This document shows positions 9,490 through 18,658 of a stretch of DNA of 57,500 bases, piece after piece. Numbering within the stretch: the first letter of the stretch is position 1; every line of letters begins with the position of its first letter. This stretch comes from Symbiodinium natans. Its lineage: Eukaryota; Sar; Dinophyceae; Suessiales; Symbiodiniaceae. A program made the position numbers and the translations under genes. Where the stretch lies: assembly GCA_905221605.1 (NCBI GenBank), contig CAJNDS010002160.1, positions 490,001-547,500 on the forward strand, read 5' to 3'. The notes under the pieces are model-generated. The model saw only the letters and a program-made list of their open reading frames with translations. It was not told the origin of the DNA and did not search any database.

Positions 9490-9598
9490 CCTACACCCTA
9501 AACCCTAAACCCTAAACCCTAAACCCTAAACCCTAAACCCTAAACCCTAAACCCTGAACCCTGAACCCTGAACCCTGAACCCTGAACCCTAAACCCTG
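9490..9598 (-). repeat. CCCTAAA array
   Basis: About 15 units on the plus strand as CCCTAAA, with a block of five CCCTGAA variants at the right side. Confidence 0.95.
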
Positions 9599-9681
9599 AC
9601 CGACGGCAAGGCAAATACAAGGGGGAAGCCTGGTGCCGAGATGGCTACGACCTCCACAAAAGCCTCCTTGATCAGGGCTTC

Positions 9682-9808
9682 GGGTTTAGGGTTTAGGGTT
9701 TAGGGTTTAGGGTTTAGGGTTTAGGGTTTAGGGTTTAGGGTTTAGGGTTTAGGGTTTAGGGTTTAGGGTTTAGGGTTTAGGGTTTAGGGTTTAGGGTTTA
9801 GGGCTTCG
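9682..9808 (+). repeat. TTTAGGG array
   Basis: About 18 nearly perfect heptamers, followed to about 10130 by degenerate TTAGGG, TTCAGGG and TTGGGG words without a convincing gene. Confidence 0.95.
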
Positions 9809-10120
9809 GGTTTAGGGTTTAGGTCTTAGGGTTTCAGAGTTCAGGGTTTAGGGTTTAGGGTTTCAGGGTTTTTGGGTTGAGGGTTTGGGCTTGAGGGTGC
9901 GTTAGGGTTGGGGTTCCAGGGCTTGTAGGGTTTAGGGGTTTAGGGTTTCAGAGTTTTAAGGTTTTAGTTTTTGTGTGCAGGGCTGGTTTAGGAAGTTTAG
10001 GGGTCTAGGGGTTTAGGGTTTAACTTGGGGTTTCGGGAGTTTTGGGTTGAAGGTTCACGATACTTCTTGGCAAGAAGGGTTAGAAGCAAGGTTTGGGGTT
10101 TAGGGTTTAGGGTTTAGGGT

Positions 10121-10201
10121 TTAGGTTTTAGGGTCATAAGATGCTACAAGGTTCCTGTAGTGTTGGACACCTCCTTTGCCGAGGAAGGGCTTGTCGCGGG
10201 A
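10121..10201 (-). CDS. Candidate exon, unknown protein
   Basis: The minus frame reads SRDKPFLGKGGVQHYRNLVA, well mixed and protein-like, between repeat words. The family is not recognised. It may belong with the minus-strand patch at 10433-10630. Confidence 0.3.
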   Translation of the reverse strand, partial: SRDKPFLGKGGVQHYRNLVASYDPKT

Positions 10202-10432
10202 AGTTTAGGGGCTCAGGGTTTAGGGTTTCGGGTTTAGGGTTGGAAGGGTTGTCCGCAAAGAGGCCCTCATGCAAAGCCTCTGTTGCAAAAAGGACCCTCT
10301 GCCCGCAAAGCTGGCATTCGAGTGGGTCGCAGCTGCCTAGAACTGCGCATGACCCCCCTCGTAAGCCCTTCGCTGACTTGACATCCAAGCCATGGGCTTT
10401 GAGACATTTTGGGATTCATAGGGTTTGGGGTT

Positions 10433-10630
10433 TTAGGAGGGCAAGGGTCTCTCAGAGGCTCCCCCCGAAACATCCCAAAATCCCAAAAGTAGGGGCGCCC
10501 CAAAAGAGCTCAGGAGCTCGGGCCTAGAGTAGGGGACGATGTGCAGGGGTACCCCCACGAGCTTCACAGGAGCTGTGAAGCTTCCGATCGGGCCTATCGG
10601 CTGCATCTCGCACTGCTGACAACGACTCAT
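10433..10630 (-). CDS. Candidate exon with a CxxC motif
   Basis: From an ATG at 10630 the minus frame reads MSRCQQCEMQPIGPIGS and stays open for 65 codons. The CxxC could be half of a zinc site. Another minus frame at about 10250-10345 also has a CxxC (ECQLCGQ). Together these suggest a minus-strand gene, but a plus frame through the same patch is open too. Confidence 0.28.
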   Translation of the reverse strand: MSRCQQCEMQPIGPIGSFTAPVKLVGVPLHIVPYSRPELLSSFGAPLLLGFWDVSGGASERPLPS

Positions 10631-10804
10631 CCTACACCCGAAACCCTAAACCCTCAGACCTAAACCCTAAACCCTAAACCCTCAACCCTCAACCCTAAAC
10701 CCTAACGGAGCTCCTCCAAGATGTCCGCCCAAGCCGCAAACGCGGAGGGCCCACCCCCGCTATGCGGGAAACAAACAAGCCGGACCTGTCAACATTTGGG
10801 GTGG

Positions 10805-10990
10805 CAGGCTTTGGGGTTTGGGGTTTGGGGTTTGGGGTTTGGGGTTGGGGTTTGGGGTTTGGGGTTTGGGGTTTGGGGTTTGGGGTTTGGGGTTTGGGGT
10901 TTGGGGTTTGGGGTTTGGGGTTTAGGGTTTAGGGTTTAGGGTTTAGGGTTCAGAGTCTAGGGTTTAGGGTTTAGGGTTTAGGGTTTGGTT
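10805..10990 (+). repeat. TTTGGGG block followed by TTTAGGG
   Basis: About 16 units of GGGGTTT (10805-10920) change abruptly to TTTAGGG units (10921-10988). The G-rich block is open in frame (VWGLGFG repeats), which creates a spurious ORF. Confidence 0.95.
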
Positions 10991-11002
10991 TGGGTTGCTT
11001 TT

Positions 11003-11119
11003 AGCAAGTTGGACCGGGAACTAAAGCATCTACACCTTTCAGCACATAGCCTCGATCTCTGCAGCCGAGCCAGGCATGCTTTGCAAGCGTCGAGCTCCGG
11101 AGAGCAGAAGGATTTCTGA
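11003..11119 (+). CDS. Candidate terminal exon, unknown protein
   Basis: A TTGCTTTTAG sequence, a good 3' splice site, is followed by an open frame SKLDRELKHLHLSAHSLD and ends at TGA 11117-11119. A Cys-rich minus frame through the same patch (CDQKSFCSPELDACKAC) is also open, so the strand is uncertain. Confidence 0.3.
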   Translation, partial: SKLDRELKHLHLSAHSLDLCSRARHALQASSSGEQKDF

Positions 11120-11127
11120 TCACAGCG

Positions 11128-11305
11128 TTTAGGGTTTAGGGTTTAGGGTTTAGGGTTTAGGGTTTAGGGGTTTAGGGGTTTAGGGGTTTAGGGGTTTAGG
11201 GTTGAGGGTTTAGGGTTTAGGGTTTAGGGTTTAGGGTTTAGGGTTTAGGGTTTAGGGTTTAGGGTTTAGGGTTTAGGGCTTGGGGTTTAGGGTTTAGGGC
11301 TCAGG
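11128..11305 (+). repeat. TTTAGGG array with eight-base units
   Basis: About 24 units. Four consecutive TTTAGGGG octamers form a block inside the heptamer array. Confidence 0.95.
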
Positions 11306-11710
11306 TTCCTTGAGAAGTTTAGTGGGTGACTTTGTGGTGACTTCAACCTAAACTACATTCCCCATGCTGCTACCTTCATCGAGAGGACCATTTCCATTTC
11401 CTCACATTAGGGGATGGAGATGTGGGTTTTGTGTAAGGTTCTGGGCTTGCACGCTATGGCCTAGCATAGGGTACCCTCCACGTTAACCCAACATCCTACG
11501 CCTCCATTTTGTTCCCAGAGTTGCCTGCCCAAACCCCAAAACCCCAAACCCATCCCTAACTCTAAACCCTAAACTCTAAACCCCAAACCCTAAAGCCCTG
11601 GCAAGCTCTTGGGGTTGGGGTTCAGGGTCTAAGGTTTAGGGTTTAGGGCTTGGGGCTAGGGATTAGGGTTTAGGGTTTGGGGTTTAGGGTTTAGGGTTTA
11701 AGGTAAAGGG

Positions 11711-11833
11711 GAGCAGGTTGCTGAGTGCGTGGCTTTGGCATTCGTCACCGACTTGGAAACTACCAGAAAATCGTTGCCCTGGAGTGACAGCATCAATCTT
11801 TGGGATTGGGGGGGGATAGGGTTGGGTCCTTGA
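11711..11833 (+). CDS. Candidate exon, unknown protein
   Basis: An open frame reads EQVAECVALAFVTDLETTRK and ends at TGA 11831-11833. It is well mixed and protein-like. A minus frame is also open. No family is recognised. Confidence 0.3.
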   Translation, partial: EQVAECVALAFVTDLETTRKSLPWSDSINLWDWGGIGLGP

Positions 11834-12060
11834 GTATTTGCACTTCGGCACCTGATCTTACTTCTCCAATAGCAGTAAGAAAAAGGTACTTATACTTTAC
11901 TATTCCTACAACAGAAGAAATCCAACACGTTCAAAGTTCATCCTTGCTAAGTAAGTTTGCAACAGAAACTTAATTTCGAGAAAGCGATGTTGCAGCCTAG
12001 CCGCAAGTCTGCCTCAAAGACGGCCCGGTTTGAGCAAAGGGGCAAGATAGCGCCGGGAGG

Positions 12061-12195
12061 GTGAAAGGGCGGGGAAAGGGTGGGCGGAAAGGGTGGGGAG
12101 AAAGGTGGTGGAAGGGCAAAGAAAGGGTGGGGGAAAGGGTCGGGAGGGGGGGGGGGGGGGAAGGGGGGGGGGGGGGGGGGGGGGGAAAGGGTGGG
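12061..12195 (+). repeat. G-rich tract with long G runs
   Basis: GGGAAAGGGTGG words lead into runs of more than ten G at 12148-12186. The Gly-rich and Pro-rich ORFs on either strand come from this composition. The tract is likely to form G-quadruplexes. Confidence 0.85.
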
Positions 12196-12406
12196 TGGGG
12201 GGAGGGCAGATCTGCAAGCGGGGCGATATCAAGTAGGTCTTCCCGGAGTGGGGCAAGTGGGGAATCAACTAGTGGCTCTAAGCGCCCGCAATGCCACAAG
12301 GTTTAAACTCTCTGAAGAATCTTCCTTCCCAAGCCCTAGGCCGTAAACGCAAAACCGAATACCATCCTGTTAAAATTCGATGAAGAAGGCATGAAACCTA
12401 GCAATC

Positions 12407-12523
12407 ATGGTTGAAGGGATTTGGGAGAAGAAGCCTCCGCCTTTACTTGAGATTCAGGTTGTGCCGAGGAAAGTGCGCAAGGAAAGGATAGACAGCTTAC
12501 AGCCCGAAGTGCTTCCTGACTAA
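12407..12523 (+). CDS. Candidate small coding exon, 38 codons
   Basis: ATG at 12407 opens a frame MVEGIWEKKPPPLLEIQVVP that ends at TAA 12521-12523, just before a CCCTAAA array. Its composition (Lys, Arg, Glu, Pro, Leu, Val) is that of a normal protein. The family is not recognised; it could be a terminal exon. Confidence 0.33.
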   Translation: MVEGIWEKKPPPLLEIQVVPRKVRKERIDSLQPEVLPD

Positions 12524-12605
12524 GCCCTAAACCCTAAACCCTAAACCCTAAACCCTAAACCCTAAGCCCTAAGCCCTACACTCTACACCCTACCCCCTGC
12601 ACCCT
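12524..12605 (-). repeat. CCCTAAA array
   Basis: Six CCCTAAA units are followed by CCCTAAG, CCCTACA and CCCTACC variants. Confidence 0.9.
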
Positions 12606-12709
12606 AAACCATAAACCCAAAACAAACACCCGAAAGCTTGAAGGGGCTACGATGTGGGGGCAGCTGTGGTTGCAACCTTCCAGCAATCCCTCTACTTGAT
12701 GTTAAAACT

Positions 12710-12815
12710 CCTACTTGGAGGTTCTGGGCACTTAGTAAGTAGGGGTAGAAGCTTAAATTAAGTAGTGGCCTTTCACGGCCTACTTGGAGGGTCGGGGCAC
12801 TTAGTTGGGGTTTAG
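12710..12815. repeat. Two direct copies of a MITE arm (TACTTGGAGG)
   Basis: TACTTGGAGGTTCTGGGCAC at 12712 and a close copy at about 12782 match the ends of the foldback elements at 51297-51423 and 54986-55131. Here they lie in the same orientation, so this is a rearranged or partial copy. Confidence 0.5.
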
Positions 12816-13175
12816 AGGGTATATTAAGTGGGTATACAAGGGTTTCCCTTTTAAGGGCCCATATTCGGGGACCATGTAACTACCCTTACACAAGGTCCAG
12901 GGCTACTTGGAAGCCCTTTTGAATTCGTAAGTAGGGTGAGGAAGTAGGGCTATGGGGATTATAGGAGGGCCTCTAGGGGATACTAAATAGACTTACTAAG
13001 TCCAAAGAGCTTCTCAGAGGGTTTAGGGTTTAGGGTTTAGGGTCTGGAGGGCTCAGGGTTGCTGTTACTGTTCTGCGGGGCGCTCGAGGTTCCTAGGGCA
13101 CGTTGCCCAACAATGGCCTCAATTCCATGCGGTTAGTTCAGGTCTGGTGGCTCAGGTTTAGGGTAGAGAAGCCCT

Positions 13176-13264
13176 AAACGACCCTAGACCCTACACCCTA
13201 AACCCTAGACCCTAAACCCTAAATCCTAAACCCTAAACCCTAAACCCTAAACCCTAAACCCTAA
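13176..13264 (-). repeat. CCCTAAA array
   Basis: About 12 units with a few CCCTAGA and CCCTAAAT variants. Confidence 0.9.
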
Positions 13265-13384
13265 CTATCAGGGGATCAGAGGATCATAGGCTTTGGGCTT
13301 CCTGCGTCCCCGATCTTATGCACTGGGCACGGAGGCGCCCCGGCCTCAATTTGTACCATTGTTCTGCCTGGACCGGGGGTTTAG
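13265..13384 (+). CDS. Candidate exon, unknown protein
   Basis: An open frame reads DQRIIGFGLPASPILCTGHG and runs into the TTTAGGG array on its right, where it stops at TAG. The patch is flanked by CCCTAAA on the left and TTTAGGG on the right. No family is recognised. Confidence 0.27.
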   Translation, partial: LSGDQRIIGFGLPASPILCTGHGGAPASICTIVLPGPGV

Positions 13385-13466
13385 GGTTTAGGGTTTAGGG
13401 TTTAGGGTTTAGGGTTTAGGGTTTAGGGTTTAGGGTTTAGGGTTTTGGGTTTTGGGTTTTGGGTTT
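13379..13466 (+). repeat. TTTAGGG array
   Basis: Nine TTTAGGG units and then three TTTTGGG units in a block. Confidence 0.95.
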
Positions 13467-13663
13467 AGGAAGCTTCGGTCTGGAGGCGTTGAGGCTTAGG
13501 GCTTTCAGCTTACATACGGGCTTTGGGGTAGTGATGCCCTACCAAAGGCCTCAAGGAAGCGCGACCTCGGGCGAGATCTCCCTACAAGCACTCCTGTAGC
13601 GTTTAGGATTTGTAGGGTTTAGGGATTGGGGTTAGTGTTTAGGGTCGTCACAAGGGAATTCTG

Positions 13664-13796
13664 GGTTTAGGGTTTAGGGTTTAGGGTTTAGGGTCTAGGG
13701 TTTAGGGTTTAGGGTTTAGGGTTTAGGGTTTAGGGTTTAGGGTTTAGGGTTTAGGGTTTAGGGTTTAGGGTTTAGGGTTTAGGGTTTAGGGTGCGG
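13664..13796 (+). repeat. TTTAGGG array
   Basis: About 18 units with one TCTAGGG. Confidence 0.95.
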
Positions 13797-13865
13797 ACCT
13801 CAGAGAGACACCATGGACTGCTTGAAGACCAAAATCAACCCAACCCTGCGCGAACCCGAAGCCGC

Positions 13866-13993
13866 AAACCCTAAACCCCAAACCCCAAGCCCTAAGCCCT
13901 AAACCCTAAGCCCTAAACCCTAAACCCCAAACCTTAAACCCTAAACCCTAAACCCCAAACCCTAAGCCCTAAGCCCTAAGCCCTAAACCCCAA
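13866..13993 (-). repeat. CCCTAAA array with CCCTAAG and CCCCAAA variants
   Basis: About 17 mixed units, with variants grouped rather than scattered. Confidence 0.9.
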
Positions 13994-14090
13994 ACAGGAA
14001 AGCCTCAAAACCCCTCAAAGCTCAACACCCAAGTCTAAAAAGTAAGCCCCTGAACCTCCCAAACCAAAGCACCATAAGAGTCGCTGAATA

Positions 14091-14274
14091 CTTGGAGGTT
14101 CATGGTACTTATTAACCAATTATGACTGTACTGAGAACACACTTATAAGCCCCTTAAGTGGCCTAGTATGGCTCTAAGTACAGTTACAAGTACAGTTCCT
14201 ACACCCTAACCCCTAAACTCTAAACCCATTCAAGTACAGTTATAACTGGTTCATATGCACCATGAACCTCCAAG
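14091..14274. repeat. MITE-like foldback element, copy with a telomere-like insert
   Basis: CTTGGAGGTTCATGGTACTT at 14091 is mirrored by the inverted sequence ending at 14274. A TA precedes the left end, while the right flank reads CA. Close relative: 54986-55131. CCCTAACCCCTAAACTC words lie between the arms, so a telomere-like tract sits inside the element. Confidence 0.7.
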
Positions 14275-14400
14275 CACACTGAGGAAGGCACTCTTACGCC
14301 CTTGCCAAGGTGAACTGGGGGGGAAAAAGGGGGGCACCTTACATCTTAAACCCAAACACTGAAGCCGGGCCTGAAACCTCAAACCCGAAGCCTTAAACTG

Positions 14401-14541
14401 TAGGGTTTAGGGTTTAGGGTTTAGGGTTTAGGGTTTAGGGTTTAGGGTTTAGGGTTTAGGGTTTAGGGTTTAGGGTTTAGGGTTTAGGGTTTAGGGTTTA
14501 GGGTTTAGGGTTTAGGGTCTAGGGTCTAGGGTTTAGGGTTT
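14401..14541 (+). repeat. TTTAGGG array
   Basis: About 19 units, the last few TCTAGGG. Confidence 0.95.
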
Positions 14542-14682
14542 ACCCCTGAAGCTCTAAGCCCTAGACCCATCAACGCGGGAGGCCTGTGTTGGGTAGACAC
14601 GCAGAGCCCAAGTAGCTCAATGCAGCCTGTTCCCTACTTTATACACTCCTTGAACCTGATTGCAGTCAAGGCTTCTGGGTAG
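14542..14682 (+). CDS. Candidate exon, unknown protein
   Basis: Directly after the array the frame reads TPEALSPRPINAGGLCWVDT and continues through PVPYFIHSLNLIAVKASG to TAG 14680-14682. The mixed composition and length (47 codons) are better than most patches. No family is recognised. Confidence 0.35.
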   Translation, partial: TPEALSPRPINAGGLCWVDTQSPSSSMQPVPYFIHSLNLIAVKASG

Positions 14683-14703
14683 AGGGTTTGAGGTTCATCC
14701 CTA

Positions 14704-14765
14704 AACCACCCTAAACCCTAAACCCTAAACCCTGACCCCTAAACCCTAAACCCCGAACCCTAAAC
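14704..14765 (-). repeat. CCCTAAA array
   Basis: Eight units, with CCCTGAC and CCCCGAA variants. Confidence 0.9.
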
Positions 14766-14840
14766 GCAGTAGACGGTTCGGAGGAGGGGATTGTAACCTA
14801 CTTCGCAACACGCAGGACCTGGTGGCGACACAGGGTTTAG
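14766..14840 (+). CDS. Candidate short exon
   Basis: The frame AVDGSEEGIVTYFATRRTWW is open between a CCCTAAA array and a TTTAGGG array. It is short, so a chance frame is possible. Confidence 0.22.
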   Translation, partial: AVDGSEEGIVTYFATRRTWWRHRV

Positions 14841-14980
14841 GGTTTAGGGTTTAGGGTTTAGGGTTTAGGGTTTAGGGGTTTAGGGGTTTAGGGGTTTAGG
14901 GGTTTAGGGTTTAGGGTTTAGGGGTTTAGGGTTTAGGGTTTAGGGTTTAGGCTTTAGGGTTTAGGGTTTAGGGTTTAGGG
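14835..14980 (+). repeat. TTTAGGG array with octamer block
   Basis: About 20 units. TTTAGGGG octamers cluster at 14872-14905. Confidence 0.95.
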
Positions 14981-15115
14981 CTAATTCCCATCTTCGCAGT
15001 CGGTCTGCCAAGTGCTTTTTTGCCTCCTGAGTACCAATGTCCCAAGCTGCACACGGCAGACAAGAGGACCGCCCCCAAACCTTACAGGGCAGATCGGTTT
15101 CGGGCGAGGGTTTAG
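14981..15115 (+). CDS. Candidate exon, unknown protein
   Basis: The frame reads LIPIFAVGLPSAFLPPEYQC, then PKLHTADKRTAPKPYRADRF, and stops only inside the next TTTAGGG array. It looks strongly like protein and is flanked on both sides by plus-orientation heptamers, as expected of an exon between repeat-built introns. No family is recognised. Confidence 0.4.
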   Translation, partial: LIPIFAVGLPSAFLPPEYQCPKLHTADKRTAPKPYRADRFRARV

Positions 15116-15506
15116 GGTTTAGGGTTTAGGGATCAGGGTTCAGGGTTTGGGGTTTGGGGTTTAGGGTTTAGGGTTTAGGGTTTAGGGTTTAGGGTTTAGG
15201 GTTTAGGGCTTAGGGCTTAGGGCTTAGGGCTTAGGGTTTAGGGTTTAGGGTTTAGGGTTTAGGGTTTAGGGTTTAGGGTTTAGGGTTTAGGGTTTAGGGT
15301 TTAGGGTTTAGGGTTTAGGGTTTAGGGTTTAGGGGTTTAGGGTTTAGGGTTTAGTTTTTAGGTTTTAGGGTTTAGGGTTTTAGGGGTTTAGGGTTTAGGG
15401 TTTAGGGTTTAGGGTTTAGGGTTTAGGGTTTAGGGTTTAGGGTTTAGGGTTTAGGGTTTAGGGTTTAGGGTTTAGGGTTTAGGGTTTAGGGTTTAGGGTT
15501 TAGGAA
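15108..15506 (+). repeat. Longest TTTAGGG array in the window
   Basis: About 400 bp, mostly perfect heptamers, with short blocks of TTTGGGG (15147), CTTAGGG (15207-15233) and TTTTAGGGG. Confidence 0.97.
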
Positions 15507-15619
15507 TTTTGGGACGTGAGGGCCCAGGGTCTACACGAAGAGGTCGGGGGCGCGCAGCCCCGATCGTGCACTTCCTGGACATGGCTGAGTCGAGGGGCCG
15601 CAGGTGTGGTGGTTTCGGG

Positions 15620-15722
15620 GCTTAGGGTTTAGGGTATAGGGTTTAGGGTTTAGGGTTTAGGGTTTAGGGTTTAGGGTTTAGGGTTTAGGGTTTAGGGTTT
15701 AGGGTTTAGGGTTTAGGCTTGG
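15620..15722 (+). repeat. TTTAGGG array
   Basis: About 14 units. The unique patch before it (15507-15620) is open on the plus strand (RAAPIVHFLDMAESRGRR) but too weak to list as a gene. Confidence 0.93.
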
Positions 15723-15849
15723 GGTGACTTGGTGGGTTGGGGCTTAGGGTTGAAGAATAGCGTTTGGGGGTTGGGGGTTTGGGTTCTGACTCGTAGGGCT
15801 TTGGCCCTTTGGGGTTTGAGGGTTTTGGCCTTCTCGGTTTTGGTCGTAT

Positions 15850-16077
15850 CTAGGGTTTAGGTGGTTTGGGTGGTTTAGGTGGCTTAGGGTTTAGGTGGTT
15901 TAAGGCATAAGGGTTCGCGTTCAGGGGCTTGATAGCGGCCGCTCTTTTCATCCCAGGAGGTGTCCATGAGAGCGCAGCTTCCCAGTAGGGAATTTGGGAT
16001 GAGGCAATCGATGTTGCTAAACCCCAAGCCCTACACCCTCCAAGCCCTAAACCCTCAACCCTGAAGCCTAAGCCCAA
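15850..16077 (-). CDS. Candidate exon within a 75-codon minus frame
   Basis: The central part reads ATSIASSQIPYWEAALSWTP followed by PGMKRAAAIKPLNANPYA. The ends of the frame are repeat-derived (LGFRVEGLGLG and NPKPPKPP), so the real exon is probably 15905-16025. No family is recognised. Confidence 0.28.
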   Translation of the reverse strand: MGLGFRVEGLGLGGCRAWGLATSIASSQIPYWEAALSWTPPGMKRAAAIKPLNANPYALNHLNPKPPKPPKPPKP

Positions 16078-16322
16078 ACCCTAAACCCCTAAACCCCCAA
16101 ACCCGCAGCCCTGTATCCTTCCTATACGACTCCCCGGCTGCCTAGGGTTCAAGGCTTCAAGCCTTTAGAGTTTAGGGTTCTAGAGCTCGAGTGGCTTAGG
16201 GTTTAGGGTTTAAGGGTTCAGGGATCAGAGCTATAGAAGGTTTAGGGTTTAGGGTTGAGGGTTTAGGGTTTAGGCTTTAGGGTTTAAGGTTTAAAGTTTT
16301 AGGGTATACGATTTTTTGGTTA

Positions 16323-16445
16323 AGGGCTTCCCACATCCCCGATCAAGAACGAGCGCGGAAGTCTCTGGCAAAGCTGACTAGCCGCTGGCTTGGCCGTCGC
16401 ATCGTGCGGCCACGCATGCGACCAGGGTGCGGGTGCTTCGGGTTT
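16323..16445 (+). CDS. Candidate exon, basic protein segment
   Basis: The frame reads RASHIPDQERARKSLAKLTS, then RWLGRRIVRPRMRPG. It is Arg/Lys-rich and protein-like. No family is recognised. Confidence 0.3.
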
Positions 16446-16532
16446 CGGGTGTACACGCAACCTCCAACCACAGACCTCAAACCCGACACCTTAGGGTTCA
16501 GGGTTCAGGGCTCAGGGTTTTCAGGGTTCAGG

Positions 16533-16720
16533 GTAGGGGGGTTTAGGGTTTAGGGTTTAGGGTTTAGGGTTTGGGGTTTGGGGTTTGGGGTTTGGGGTTT
16601 GGGGTTTGGGGTTTGGGGTTTGGGGTTTGGGGTTTGGGGTTTGGGGTTTTGGGGTTCATGGTTTAGGGTTTAGGGTTTAGGGTTTAGGGTTTAGGGTTTA
16701 GGGTTTAGGGTTTAGGGTTT
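16533..16720 (+). repeat. TTTAGGG / TTTGGGG / TTTAGGG array
   Basis: Four TTTAGGG units, a pure block of about 12 TTTGGGG units (16567-16648), then TTTAGGG again. The sharp block borders suggest local slippage of a variant unit. Confidence 0.95.
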
Positions 16721-16849
16721 ACCCTCACTGACTCCACTGTTGGCAGCAAATCGACTTTCAGTAAGACTCTTCCAGAGCCTGAGGCTTTCAGTTCTGGCAA
16801 GCCTTATCCGCTGAAACCTTTAAACCCCTTTAAGGCCACAAGGGTTTAG
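16718..16849 (+). CDS. Candidate exon, unknown protein
   Basis: Straight from the end of the array the frame reads FTLTDSTVGSKSTFSKTLPE and stays open to TAG 16847-16849 at the next heptamer. It is Ser/Thr/Lys/Pro-rich and looks like real sequence. No family is recognised. Confidence 0.38.
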   Translation, partial: FTLTDSTVGSKSTFSKTLPEPEAFSSGKPYPLKPLNPFKATRV

Positions 16850-18170
16850 GGTTGATAACCCTCGGTACCACTAAACCCGCAAACCCCAAAAACATGGACC
16901 CGTAAACTTTTAGAGGACCCCTCACCCTCAGCCAAGCCAGGCGTCAATTTCGTTTCTCCGCTGCTTGAAGGTTTAGGGTTTAGGCTTGGGGCTAGGGGCT
17001 GAGGGCTGAGGGCTTAGGGTTTAGGGCTTTGGGCTTTGGACTTCGGGCTTCGGGCCCCTACTTAAAACTACCCAGGAACCTTCAACTAGATTCCGCGCGC
17101 CGGCGGGTGTCCTGGCAAGGGCGGCAGGGTTGTGGGGTTTTTATGGGGTTCTTATAGGGTTGTTCTAGCGTTTTCTTAGGCTTTTTTAGGATTTTTCACG
17201 GTCTCAAAAGGCGTGCTGACATTCGAGTATGGAGGGGTGTAGGGTTAGCCCTACAATTCCTACCTCCCTAAACCCTGAACCCTAAACCCCAAACCCAAAT
17301 TCCTAATCAAAGCCTAAGTCCTGCACCCTCAACCCTCAGGTGCTTGAGGTTAAATGAAGTAGGGTATATATTTCTTGTACCCCCAAAAGGACACCAAACA
17401 TATACACTCACCAATATTAAAAGTAGGAACCTTACATACTCTCACCAAAAACAGGAATATATACCCTGCTTCAAATGAGGGCCTCGAGTGGACTCAAACA
17501 TCAAGAGCTTTGCTTGGGGCTTCAAGGAGTCGAGGGTCATCGGGAACCCACGGCAACTGTGCACACATTAGGGCCATTAGGGGACCACACCTTTCGCCTG
17601 GGGTTGAGGATTTAGGGTTTAGGGTTTAGGATTTAGGGTTTAGGGTTTAGGGTTAGGGGGCCCCTAACTTTTTCCCCTATATATCCCCCCCCCTTTGTAT
17701 ACCCTCACATAGTCCCTATATACCTCAGTAGCCCCTCCGTCACCCACAACCTCCTGGGGTCCCCCCTTCTACCCCTCAACTGCAAGAGTCTGCGAAGTAC
17801 ATACATCCACCTCCTTAGGTCACCTGCAGGCGCCACGTGGAACCCTGAACCCCCAAAGGCCCTAAGCCCTAAAGCAACACCCTAAACCCCAAACCCTAAA
17901 CCCTAAACCCTTAACCATTAAACCCTAAAGCAAAAATCACGCATAACACCCTGAGCCTCGAGATGCATGAGGAAAGTGGACGCTGCTGCCTGACTGGCAG
18001 GATTTAGGGTTTGGGGTTTAGGGTTTAAGGCTTAAGGTTTAGGGTTTAGGGTTTCTAGGGTTTTTAGGGCGTTTAGGGTTTTATGGTTTTTAGGGTTGAA
18101 AGGGTTTAGGGTTTAGGATTTAGGGTTTAGGGTTTAGGGTTGCTTGGGGTTTTCCCCCTTATACCAACAG
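16850..18170. other. Degenerate repeat words, no convincing gene
   Basis: Scattered TTTAGGG and CCCTAAA words and AT-rich stretches. An 84-codon plus frame at 17375-17629 is the longest, but it includes repeat sequence at its right end. I cannot support a gene. Confidence 0.4.
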
Positions 18171-18172
18171 TC

Positions 18173-18224
18173 CTTGAAAGGATCATAGGACCCCCTATTG
18201 TAATCCCTACTAAGGACTGTTAGT
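18173..18224. repeat. Small foldback, CAACAGTCCTT arms
   Basis: ACCAACAGTCCTT at about 18173 is inverted as AAGGACTGTTAGT ending near 18224. Probably another small nonautonomous element or its remnant. Confidence 0.45.
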
Positions 18225-18480
18225 ACAAGTGGGCACATCCCGAGCGTCTAGGGCTTATAGGGCTCAGAGGGTGTTTAGGGTCAAAAAGGGCTTTGAGGGA
18301 TTAGAGAAGGGTTTGTAGGGTTGAGTGGGCTCTTATGGGGCTTTTATATCTTTACAGGGTCTCTATAGGTTGTTTTTAGGGATTGGGTATTTGTGGGGTT
18401 GTTGTTATGGATTTGTTATAGGTTTCATAGGGCTTTTAGGGCTGCGACCAAAATTGGGGGGGGGGGGGGGGCCAAACCGT

Positions 18481-18658
18481 CAACACAAAACCCCAACGCG
18501 CACGCACTCAGAGCAAACCACGCTCTATGTCTCAAAATGCGTATATGTGTATATATGGGCATCCATAAACAGAATATGATATAATCTCATCTGATAGAAT
18601 TTCAATACAGTATTAGATAATACAACATAGTGGAAAATAGACATAAATATACACACAC
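18481..18658. other. AT-rich island left of the LTR element
   Basis: AT-rich sequence with TATATG and ACACAC words, continuing at 35831 on the other side of the element. It contrasts with the GC-richer patches and is the insertion target. Confidence 0.7.
18655..18658. repeat. Target site duplication, left copy (ACAC)
   Basis: ACAC precedes the left LTR and ACAC follows the right LTR at 35831-35834. Four bases is within the range of Ty3-like integrases. The left copy lies in an AC run, so the length is slightly ambiguous. Confidence 0.6.

Larger units (their letters stand above)
6406..18480. other. Sea of telomere-like repeats with short unique patches
   Basis: Arrays of TTTAGGG (plus) and CCCTAAA (plus) alternate every few hundred bases with unique patches of 50-300 bp. 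Perfect (TTTAGGG)n is closed in all frames, because every 21 bases carry a TAG (or TAA on the other strand) in each frame. The patches are GC-richer and often open. I list the main arrays and best patches separately. I see nothing more specific in 7236-7583, 7972-8483, 8694-9489, 9809-10120, 11834-12145, 12816-13175 and 16850-18170. Confidence 0.8.

Noticed and set aside
11997-12346. Gly-rich and Pro-rich ORFs
   Set aside because: Caused by the G runs at 12061-12195; no other protein signal.
15108-15506. A true chromosome end (telomere)
   Set aside because: The array is internal, followed by unique DNA, other arrays in both orientations and retroelements. Nothing at the window edges is a terminal array either.
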